DNA of 5,072 nt from Parabacteroides sp. (lineage in GTDB: Bacteria > Bacteroidota > Bacteroidia > Bacteroidales > Tannerellaceae): contig JAHHQS010000224.1 in the NCBI GenBank assembly GCA_020026285.1, positions 1-5,072 of the forward strand, given 5' to 3'. Under the pieces are notes generated by a model that worked only from the letters and a program-made list of their open reading frames with translations, was not told where the DNA came from and did not search any database. The position numbers and the translations under genes are program-made. Shown one piece after another: positions 1 to 5,072 of the stretch (position 1 is the stretch's first letter; every line of letters starts with the position of its first letter).

Positions 1-13
1 TCGCCGTTTTAGT

Positions 14-47
14 AAGCCTCGAGGTAGCAATACTTCGGGGCTTTTTT
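14..47 (+). terminator. Strong rho-independent terminator of an upstream gene
   Basis: Bases 14-26 pair with 31-43 in an uninterrupted 13-bp stem that includes a few G-U pairs. The stem closes on a GCAA loop (27-30), a GNRA-type tetraloop, and the 3' arm runs into six T residues (42-47). This is a textbook intrinsic terminator for plus-strand transcription. The minus-strand copy would lack a good T tract. It must end a transcript from beyond the left edge. A TAG at 10-12 could be that gene's stop codon (frame 1-12), but twelve bases are too few to tell a protein gene from an RNA gene. Confidence 0.9.
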
Positions 48-62
48 GTTATCCGATATTTT

Positions 63-215
63 CGTTGTTCTATTTGTTCTCGTTATTCTGTTTGTTCCCG
101 TTGCTTCCGTTTTTTATCGTTGTTTCTGGCATTTCTGTCGTTTCAGCTATTTTTGAGACGTTTCTGTTATTCTATTCATTCCCATCGTTTCTGTTTTCCG
201 GTATTTCTGTTTTTT
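63..215. repeat. Pyrimidine-rich tract with degenerate 9-nt tandem repeats
   Basis: The plus strand is almost purine-free here. From 63 to 107 it reads as five consecutive 9-mers: CGTTGTTCT, ATTTGTTCT, CGTTATTCT, GTTTGTTCC and CGTTGCTTC. As 18-mers, 63-80 and 81-98 match at 15 of 18 bases. The array then decays into irregular units that mostly begin with CGTT, at 108, 118, 139, 159 and 186. The 10-mer CGTTTCTGTT recurs at 159-168 and 186-195, and ATTTCTGT at 131-138 and 203-210. The frame opened by a TTG at 65 gives a 60-residue Phe/Leu/Ser string that follows from the base bias, so it is not called as a gene. The tract lies directly after the terminator and its function is unknown. Confidence 0.65.
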
Positions 216-271
216 CGCATTGCTATCCCTGCCTGAAGCAGGACTAAGATCGGATTACCTGTAGCCTTAAT

Positions 272-414
272 TTCCTATAATCGTTTGTATCTGAAGCAAG
301 ACAAAAATCATCATCTAAATATCACTGTATAAATCAGATGGATATCTATACATGATGTAATCTATACTTGTTGTACAACCAATATCCTCGGCTGTACCGA
401 TAAGATTATAGGAA
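272..414. repeat. Perfect 11-bp inverted repeat flanking 121 bp
   Basis: TTCCTATAATC at 272-282 is the exact reverse complement of GATTATAGGAA at 404-414. The enclosed 121 bp contain no clear Bacteroides-type promoter in either orientation. The arms could pair in RNA or mark a small mobile or invertible segment. In AT-rich DNA an 11-bp match at this distance can also arise by chance, and no target-site duplication is visible next to the arms. Confidence 0.35.
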
Positions 415-565
415 TTCTGTGATATTTGCTGGAAACCACGAATATTGTGAAAAGCTGAATACCTTGAAGGCTTAAACAGGGTATAACTTGTTTTTTATTT
501 TTTCAAAGGAACTATAAACATTCATTCAGTCAATATCACATACATATATTCTATTGTTTATAACG

Positions 566-585
566 TTTAACAACTTGTTGTGAAA
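566..585. promoter_or_regulatory. Hyphenated dyad, possible protein-binding site
   Basis: The arms TTTAACAAC (566-574) and GTTGTGAAA (577-585) are separated by TT and pair at eight of nine positions; only A569/G582 mismatches. The symmetry and size resemble a dimeric repressor site. No regulator gene is in the window and no gene starts nearby, so the assignment rests on symmetry alone. Confidence 0.25.
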
Positions 586-651
586 ACGGAGGTCTAAAAG
601 ACTTTCTTAATATAGTTATGATTATATGTATTTTTGAAGAACAAGCCAATA

Positions 652-676
652 ATGTATTTATGTGGACGCAATACAT
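652..676. repeat. 7-bp inverted repeat with 11-nt loop
   Basis: ATGTATT (652-658) and AATACAT (670-676) are perfect reverse complements around an 11-nt centre. The arms are AT-rich and no T tract follows, so this is not an intrinsic terminator. It could be a binding-site dyad or chance. Confidence 0.25.
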
Positions 677-736
677 AATACGACCATCTTGCAAGTGTTA
701 ATATGAAGTCATAAAAAAGTTAAAAAATCCACGTAA

Positions 737-775
737 GTTGAAAAAAAACGTATCTTTGATAATTCAACAGTTGAA
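737..775. promoter_or_regulatory. Operator-like GTTGAA sites around the promoter
   Basis: GTTGAA occurs at 737-742, inverted as TTCAAC at 763-768, and again at 770-775. The last two form a perfect 13-bp palindrome, TTCAACAGTTGAA, over the predicted transcription start. The outer copies sit in a 9-nt direct repeat, AGTTGAAAA (736-744 and 769-777), whose starts are 33 bp apart, about three helical turns, with the -7 element between them. The layout suits a dimeric regulator. In RNA, the 763-775 palindrome has too small a loop to be a good hairpin. Confidence 0.35.
751..758 (+). promoter_or_regulatory. Probable -7 promoter element of the four-gene cluster
   Basis: TATCTTTG fits the Bacteroides sigma-ABfr -7 consensus TAnnTTTG exactly and is the closest such match upstream of the first gene. 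Transcription would begin around 764-766, leaving a leader of about 100 nt before the start codon at 866. A good -33 TTTG is missing at the usual 19-21 bp spacing (about 727-732 reads ATCCAC-like sequence). The promoter may therefore be weak or need an activator. The assignment is inferred from sequence only. Confidence 0.45.
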
Positions 776-818
776 AATATGAAAAATAGATAAGAGTCGA
801 CAAAATCTACGAATAGTT

Positions 819-869
819 ATGAAAGGCTCTAAAAAATATTGTTGGTTATTGAATTATAATACTATATGA
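819..869 (+). CDS. Possible 16-residue leader peptide overlapping the next start
   Basis: An ATG at 819 opens 16 codons encoding MKGSKKYCWLLNYNTI, ending in TGA at 867-869. That stop overlaps the start codon of the next gene (866-868) in an ATGA arrangement, a common geometry for translational coupling by re-initiation. The short product starts with a basic stretch and then hydrophobic residues. No Shine-Dalgarno sequence is visible, which is normal in Bacteroides. There is no run of one amino acid or terminator hairpin to suggest classical attenuation. It may be a chance reading frame in an AT-rich leader. Confidence 0.25.
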   Translation: MKGSKKYCWLLNYNTI

Positions 870-1870
870 TACAGCAAAATAAAATATCACATTTCTATCA
901 TAAGACTTCACATAAAAATAAAATAGCGGGTGTATTCCTTGCATTGACGTTACCCTTGTGGACCAGTTGTAATAACGACTTATTCATTGATGAGTTTTTA
1001 GCTCAAGATGTAAATCAGACGGTGTCTTGTGGCGATAGTGTTCTGGTACGTTTTGATGCTAGTAACTGGAATGTGCTGTCGCTGGGTAATATATTGGGTA
1101 CGAATTTTAATGTAAAATCGTATGATTCGGAGGGAAATCTTCTTACTAATGCTCACAATGGATATCCGGGGATGGCTAAAATGGAGGCAGATAACGAGTA
1201 TAACTATCTTGAAATAGAACGAGTCTCCGGACGTGAATTGAAGTTTCGTCCGTTAGAAATGATGCATGATAGTCCTTTCGATTTGGATGTCGTGGTAGGA
1301 AATGAATATGAACAACGGATACTGAGATTTACCATCAATCCGAGTCCGAAGTATCAAGTAGATAGTATTGCTTACGACTGGAATTCTTTTCATACCTATG
1401 ATTATGAATTAAAAGAGGTCAGTAGTATTCTAATTGATAATCATGGAAGTGCACCGATGACTTACTATGTCTATCCTTATAAGAACGGAGTAAGACGTAC
1501 GTTTGAGTTTTATTGGAATCCATCTATTGATGATCTTACGAGAATTAATAAGGATGAACGTATTATCGTTCCAGATGTAGAAAAAGGTAAACCTGTGCTA
1601 AAAGACACACGAATCCCTATAGGTAAAAATGGTAAAACTATTGAATTACCTCTCAACTCTTTCGACCCGAATCTGCGTATTCCTGTGGTAATTGATCCGC
1701 ATGATAAACGATATGTCGTCACGTATCACGAAATGAAAAACTATAGCATTTCATGCAATCTTTATATGTCCCATCCTATCAGCCATAGGAAAAATGTTTA
1801 TAAGGGTAAGTTGTATAGTGCACGTCCATACGGACATCTGATTTTTAAATTAAAAGAGGACCAGATTTAA
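866..1870 (+). CDS. Putative exported lipoprotein of unrecognised family
   Basis: The 334-residue product has a basic N-terminus (His/Lys-rich to residue 19), a hydrophobic core at about 20-31 and a Bacteroidetes-style lipobox ending in Cys35 (LWTSC). It should be cleaved there by signal peptidase II and lipidated. Asn-Asn-Asp after Cys35, then an Asp-Glu pair at 42-43, is only weakly like surface-export signals. No ATG lies between residue 1 and Cys35, so 866 is the only ordinary start; the pre-peptide is unusually long. The mature part is rich in predicted beta strands: a first region at about 45-157 and, after a linker, a second at about 160-334. Only two Cys remain in it (55 and 297). No enzymatic motif or known domain is recognised. 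It is the first gene of the cluster, 68 bp before the PagL-like gene, so it may be an accessory or surface partner of the downstream barrels; this is inference. Confidence 0.8.
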   Translation: MIQQNKISHFYHKTSHKNKIAGVFLALTLPLWTSCNNDLFIDEFLAQDVNQTVSCGDSVLVRFDASNWNVLSLGNILGTNFNVKSYDSEGNLLTNAHNGYPGMAKMEADNEYNYLEIERVSGRELKFRPLEMMHDSPFDLDVVVGNEYEQRILRFTINPSPKYQVDSIAYDWNSFHTYDYELKEVSSILIDNHGSAPMTYYVYPYKNGVRRTFEFYWNPSIDDLTRINKDERIIVPDVEKGKPVLKDTRIPIGKNGKTIELPLNSFDPNLRIPVVIDPHDKRYVVTYHEMKNYSISCNLYMSHPISHRKNVYKGKLYSARPYGHLIFKLKEDQI

Positions 1871-1938
1871 TTAACTTACTTAAATAGGATCATAGAAATT
1901 CTTTTATATTTTGTTGAACACTCGAAGAACAATATACG

Positions 1939-3204
1939 ATGAAAACAACTAAATGGATTACCGGTCTGTTGCTAACTGTTTATATTCCTAGTCTTTATGC
2001 AACTAGTGCTGACACTGTTACAAGTGCAAGTCATATTGCTAACTCAGATACGGTATCTGTCGCTGTGATTGGGAAAAACACCAACTATGATAAACCCTTG
2101 CATAAAATAGGTATTGACATTTCTTCTGCTTATGTATTACCTACACATGGTTTCTTTAAAGGAGAAAATCTTGCAGAGAAACCTATCAGACATCATTTGT
2201 CTGCACATTTGAAATATGGATTCAAGTTTGCTCCCGATACGAATTTCGGTCAGATGTATCCATACGCAACTCAGGGTATCGGGGTGGCCTATAATACGTT
2301 CTTCAATCAATATGAACTGGGTGCACCTTGGTCGGTATATGTCTTCCAAAATTCACGTTTGCTTTCCATCACTCGTAACTTATCGCTCGATTATGAATGG
2401 AATTTTGGTGCTTCCTTTGGGTGGAAGAAGTATAATGAGGAAACAAATCAGAAGAATGATATTGTAGGTTCGAAAATCAATGCGTATATCAACCTGGGTA
2501 TGATGCTTAACTGGCGTTTTGCTTCTCAGTGGAATCTTACAGCAGGGATTGGAATGACTCATTATTCAAATGGAAATACTAGCTATCCGAATTATGGTGT
2601 TAATACAGTAGGAGGAAGAATTGGGTTAATTCATACCATAGGGGATGAAGAAGCTTATGAAAAGACTTTAAAGGAACGGATGAAACGACCATTTAGCCAG
2701 TATGTCAGTTATGATTTGGTAGTTTATGGTGCTGCTCGTAAAAAAGGTATTTATTTCAATGAAGGAGAAAACGGTATGCTTGTTCCTGGAAAGTTCGCTA
2801 TTGTGGGACTGAACTTTAATCCGATGTATAACATTAATCAATATTTCAGAACAGGTTTGTCACTGGACGTGCAATATGACGAGAGTGCAAACATTGTAAA
2901 TCACGTGGTGAATAAAGGGGCATCTGAAGATGATCTTAAATTTCATCGTCCTCCACTGAAGGAGCAGTTGAGTGCCGGACTATCTATAAGAGGGGAGATT
3001 GTAATGCCTATTTTCTCCATCAATGTAGGTATTGGTAAGAACTTTATTTGTCAGGGAGCTGATACAAATAAGTTCTATCAGATATTTGCCTTAAAAACCC
3101 ATCTGACAAAACGTGCATTTTTGCATGTGGGTTATCAGCTATATAAGTTCAAAGACCCTAATAACTTAATGTTGGGTATTGGTTATCGTTTTAACGGTCG
3201 CTAA
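1939..3204 (+). CDS. PagL-like acyloxyacyl hydrolase / outer-membrane barrel
   Basis: The 421-residue protein has a signal peptide (basic residues 2-5, hydrophobic 7-19, likely cleaved after Ala21) and many alternating amphipathic strands, and it ends in GYRFNGR, consistent with an outer-membrane barrel. Residues 208-222 read HYSNGNTSYPNYGVN and line up with the active-site segment of PagL lipid A 3-O-deacylases, which remove an acyl chain from lipid A in the outer membrane. His208 and Ser210 match the catalytic His and Ser; the expected Glu, 14 residues after His, is Asn222. PagL enzymes are about 150-190 residues, so this protein is more than twice that size. The PagL-like part is about 55-235, and the remainder (251-421) forms additional strands. 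No terminator or clear promoter separates it from its neighbours. Family membership is well supported by the motif; catalytic activity is not proven. A non-enzymatic barrel is the main alternative. Confidence 0.8.
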   Translation: MKTTKWITGLLLTVYIPSLYATSADTVTSASHIANSDTVSVAVIGKNTNYDKPLHKIGIDISSAYVLPTHGFFKGENLAEKPIRHHLSAHLKYGFKFAPDTNFGQMYPYATQGIGVAYNTFFNQYELGAPWSVYVFQNSRLLSITRNLSLDYEWNFGASFGWKKYNEETNQKNDIVGSKINAYINLGMMLNWRFASQWNLTAGIGMTHYSNGNTSYPNYGVNTVGGRIGLIHTIGDEEAYEKTLKERMKRPFSQYVSYDLVVYGAARKKGIYFNEGENGMLVPGKFAIVGLNFNPMYNINQYFRTGLSLDVQYDESANIVNHVVNKGASEDDLKFHRPPLKEQLSAGLSIRGEIVMPIFSINVGIGKNFICQGADTNKFYQIFALKTHLTKRAFLHVGYQLYKFKDPNNLMLGIGYRFNGR

Positions 3205-3241
3205 TAAAAACAGGAATATATAAAACCTATAACCTTTAACT

Positions 3242-4087
3242 ATGATACAACTGAAAAGAGGACTATTTACTATTCTATTAGTTTGCTCGAATTTGCTCGC
3301 TTTTTCGCAAGCATATCTGAAAGTAACACCCTATGATACATTGGGGGTGGCTCAAATTCGCGTGTCGTACGAAATGAAATTTATGCCCGATACCTTAAAT
3401 CGGACGAAGTTCCTGAAACGTATGATGGTGTTAGATATTGGCGAACAAGGTTTCTCTCGTTTTACAGAATATAATAACTGGCGTCAGGATTCTATTACGG
3501 TAGCACGTACAAAAGAGGGCAGGATATCTAACTTTGATATATTTGAAGCACGTAAAATCGGAGGACGAGTGTATGACCGATATCAGTTACTGAAATGTTA
3601 TCCCGATGCTTCACATCTGCAATATATAGGTTTTGCAGGTCTTGATAAGTTTATCTATTCAGAAGAAACTCCAAATTTTCACTGGCAGTTGAAGCCAACA
3701 GAAAAGAAGGTGATAGGAGGGTATGCTTGTACACAGGCCATCGGAAGTTACGCCGGTCGCACGTACAAGGCATGGTTTACCTTTGATATTCCTGTTAGCG
3801 ATGGCCCTTGGAAATTGAATGGATTACCTGGGTTGATTTTGGAAGTAGAAGATGAGTCGGGCGAATATTTCTATACGTGTACACGCATTCAGAAAAGAAG
3901 GGAATCTATAGCCATACAAGGTATGGATTCAGCGTTCAAAACAACTCGTGAACGGTTTTTGAAAGCTTTTCATCGCGCTAAGAGTGATCCTGGAGCCATA
4001 GTGAAAGGCCTTGCAGATAAACTACAAGGGGTACAGACAAACACGAAACGGAAAAGGAATGGGTATAATCCTCAAGAAAAATATTGA
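3242..4087 (+). CDS. GLPGLI family exported protein
   Basis: The 281-residue product has a signal peptide (Lys5/Arg6, hydrophobic core 8-21, cleavage near Ser22-Ala24). The diagnostic motif GLPGLI is at residues 194-199. It is preceded by the conserved run from Gly160-Tyr161 through GRTYKAWFTFDIP (172-184) and GPWKLN (188-193), and followed by LEVED. This matches the TIGR01200 GLPGLI family, which is restricted largely to Bacteroidetes and has no established biochemical role. The length is normal for the family. The C-terminal tail (about 265-281) is polar and basic. The start at 3242 lies 37 bp after the PagL-like gene, and the 3' end overlaps the next gene by 29 nt in another frame. GLPGLI genes commonly sit beside CarboxypepD_reg/barrel genes as here, so the two products probably act together in the periplasm or at the outer membrane (inferred). 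Confidence 0.9.
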   Translation: MIQLKRGLFTILLVCSNLLAFSQAYLKVTPYDTLGVAQIRVSYEMKFMPDTLNRTKFLKRMMVLDIGEQGFSRFTEYNNWRQDSITVARTKEGRISNFDIFEARKIGGRVYDRYQLLKCYPDASHLQYIGFAGLDKFIYSEETPNFHWQLKPTEKKVIGGYACTQAIGSYAGRTYKAWFTFDIPVSDGPWKLNGLPGLILEVEDESGEYFYTCTRIQKRRESIAIQGMDSAFKTTRERFLKAFHRAKSDPGAIVKGLADKLQGVQTNTKRKRNGYNPQEKY

Positions 4088-5072
4088 TTGGCTGAAGGCA
4101 CTTATATTTGGTTGCTTTATCATCAGCTGCGGGGTGGCAAACGGACAGACGGTCTTGTCGGGAAGTGTTTTGGATAGATCGTCAGGAAAACCTTTGTCCG
4201 AAGTAATCTGTATGGTTTCATCTATCGATGGTGGTACGCTGCTTCAGTACGGCATCACAGACAAGGAAGGAAAATATTCTTTGCAGTTGCAACATAAGGC
4301 AGATTCTTTGTTGCTACAGGCCCGTATTATGGGATATAAAACCATAGTAATGCGTATTCCTAATCGGTCAATGAAACGAACTATCTACTTAGAAGATGAA
4401 GCTTTTAAACTACGAGAAGTAGTTATTAAACCTGACCTTATTACTCAGCAAGGCGATACTATTAATTATAATGTATTCTCATTTCGCAGTGCTAAAGATA
4501 CTTATATCAGTGATGTTATCAAAAAACTACCAGGAGTGGAAGTTAGTGAGAATGGTAAGATCTCGTATATGGGTAATCCGATTAATAAGTTCTATATTGA
4601 AGGAATGGACTTACTTGGAGGAAAGTATTCGTTGGCCTCTAATAGTATTCCCGTTGATGCAGTGGAAAGTGTGCAGATTTTAGAGAATCATCAGTCGGTA
4701 AAGGCGTTGAAGGACGTTAGTTTTACCGAAAAGGCTGCCAAGAATCTGAAGATTAAGGATGGAAAGAAACTACGTCCAGTCGGACGGGTATCAGCTGGTG
4801 TTGGATTTGACGAAGACGAAATGAAGTATACGCTTGATGCTACCAATCTGTTTTTGAAAGGAGGTAAGCAGAATCTGACTACATTAAAACTCAATAATCA
4901 AGGTCGGTTATTGGGTGCTGAACTGACAGATCACACTTACGCTTACCAACTTGGTTCTTTGCTGGATCCGTTGGCATACACTCCTGTTGCTTTGGTTAAT
5001 CCTACGTTAGGATACACCCCATCCGAGATTAGTGCCTTTTCAGTGTTCAATGATTCTAAATCTTTCTCTTTC
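4059..5072 (+). CDS. TonB-receptor-like outer-membrane barrel protein, N-terminal part
   Basis: The frame is open from ATG 4059 to the window edge, giving 338 codons with no stop; related proteins are usually about 850-950 residues, so the barrel lies mostly outside. Residues 1-29 form a signal peptide (Lys6-Lys7, hydrophobic 12-23), probably cleaved before Gln30. Cys24 in IISC could be a lipobox, but the ANG/Q site fits better. Residues 32-112 are a CarboxypepD_reg-like beta-sandwich (SGSVLDRSSGKPL, then TDKEGKY and a later GYKT). LREVVI at 118-123 resembles a Ton box. Residues 140-235 resemble a plug domain, with DVIKKLPGVEV (152-162) and YIEGMDLLGG (179-188). Barrel strands begin around 240. 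No SusD-like partner is seen. It should be an outer-membrane transporter or related barrel of unknown substrate, paired with the GLPGLI gene. The start inside that gene is supported because no in-frame Met follows before residue 52, past the signal peptide. Confidence 0.88.
   Translation, partial: MGIILKKNIDWLKALIFGCFIISCGVANGQTVLSGSVLDRSSGKPLSEVICMVSSIDGGTLLQYGITDKEGKYSLQLQHKADSLLLQARIMGYKTIVMRIPNRSMKRTIYLEDEAFKLREVVIKPDLITQQGDTINYNVFSFRSAKDTYISDVIKKLPGVEVSENGKISYMGNPINKFYIEGMDLLGGKYSLASNSIPVDAVESVQILENHQSVKALKDVSFTEKAAKNLKIKDGKKLRPVGRVSAGVGFDEDEMKYTLDATNLFLKGGKQNLTTLKLNNQGRLLGAELTDHTYAYQLGSLLDPLAYTPVALVNPTLGYTPSEISAFSVFNDSKSFSF

Larger units (their letters stand above)
216..735. other. AT-rich intergenic stretch with no recognisable gene
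   Basis: No plausible protein or RNA gene was recognised. The region holds small structures. CTGAAGCA(G/A)GAC is directly repeated at 233-244 and 291-302. The octamer ATCTATAC is repeated at 344-351 and 360-367. GTTGTACAAC at 370-379 is a perfect palindrome. A run of T residues lies at 491-503. A -7-like TATTTTTG at 629-636 lacks an obvious TTTG partner upstream. A 59-codon minus-strand frame (318-494) is open but has no credible start codon. The stretch could hold a small RNA, a decayed gene or only regulatory DNA. Confidence 0.5.

Noticed and set aside
65..247. 60-codon TTG-started plus-strand frame, Phe/Leu/Ser-rich
   Set aside because: The hydrophobic composition is a direct result of the pyrimidine-rich repeat tract. 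It begins at TTG just after a strong terminator, with no promoter or start signal.
629..636. A second TAnnTTTG match (TATTTTTG)
   Set aside because: It is about 230 bp from the first gene, lacks a -33 partner and lies in a T-rich stretch where such matches are expected by chance. A similar match occurs at 148-155.
1510..1722. Minus-strand 70-codon frame inside the lipoprotein gene
   Set aside because: It lies wholly within a convincing plus-strand gene and shows no motif or signal of its own.
1896..1913. Possible internal promoter before the PagL-like gene
   Set aside because: TATATTTTG has one base too many between TA and TTTG, and no -33 element is seen. Co-transcription with the upstream gene is the simpler reading.
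2137..2562. Two minus-strand frames and one plus-strand frame (60-83 codons) inside the PagL-like gene
   Set aside because: They are shadows of the well-supported barrel gene, which carries a signal peptide and a family motif.
4059..4145. Lipoprotein signal (IISC, Cys24) in the barrel protein
   Set aside because: TonB-receptor-like barrels normally use signal peptidase I, and a good cleavage site before Gln30 directly precedes the CarboxypepD_reg-like domain.
4471..4894. Two 67-70 codon frames (one per strand) inside the barrel gene
   Set aside because: They overlap the CarboxypepD_reg/plug frame, which is continuous and matches a known architecture.

Overview
The window looks like chromosomal DNA from Bacteroides or a close Bacteroidales relative. 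The evidence is AT-rich non-coding DNA, weak or absent Shine-Dalgarno sequences, a TAnnTTTG-type -7 promoter element, a Bacteroidetes-type lipoprotein, a GLPGLI-family protein, and an outer-membrane barrel protein with an N-terminal CarboxypepD_reg-like domain. No RNA gene, insertion sequence, CRISPR array or phage gene was recognised.

Positions 1-865 contain no convincing protein gene. A strong intrinsic terminator (14-47) closes a transcription unit off the left edge. It is followed by a strongly pyrimidine-biased tract (about 42-215) that begins with five degenerate 9-nt tandem repeats (63-107). Next comes an AT-rich stretch (216-735) with several short dyads, including an 11-bp inverted repeat (272-282/404-414). 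The likely promoter for the downstream genes is near 751-758, surrounded by three copies of the hexamer GTTGAA in alternating orientation (737-775). A 16-codon mini-ORF (819-869) overlaps the first gene's start in an ATGA arrangement.

Positions 866-5072 hold four plus-strand genes with gaps of 68 and 37 bp and then a 29-nt overlap, probably one operon. All four products carry export signals. They are: a lipoprotein of unrecognised family (866-1870); a 421-residue outer-membrane barrel protein with a PagL-like lipid A deacylase / acyloxyacyl hydrolase motif (1939-3204); a GLPGLI-family exported protein (3242-4087); and the first 338 residues of a large TonB-receptor-like barrel protein (4059 to the right edge).

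The GLPGLI plus CarboxypepD_reg/barrel pair is a familiar Bacteroidetes arrangement of unknown function. Its linkage to a PagL-like barrel and an orphan lipoprotein suggests an outer-membrane module that could modify lipid A or sense or transport an unknown ligand. That functional link is inference. The points most worth checking are the PagL-like triad, in which the expected Glu position is Asn, the enlarged PagL-like architecture, and the unusual promoter and leader region.
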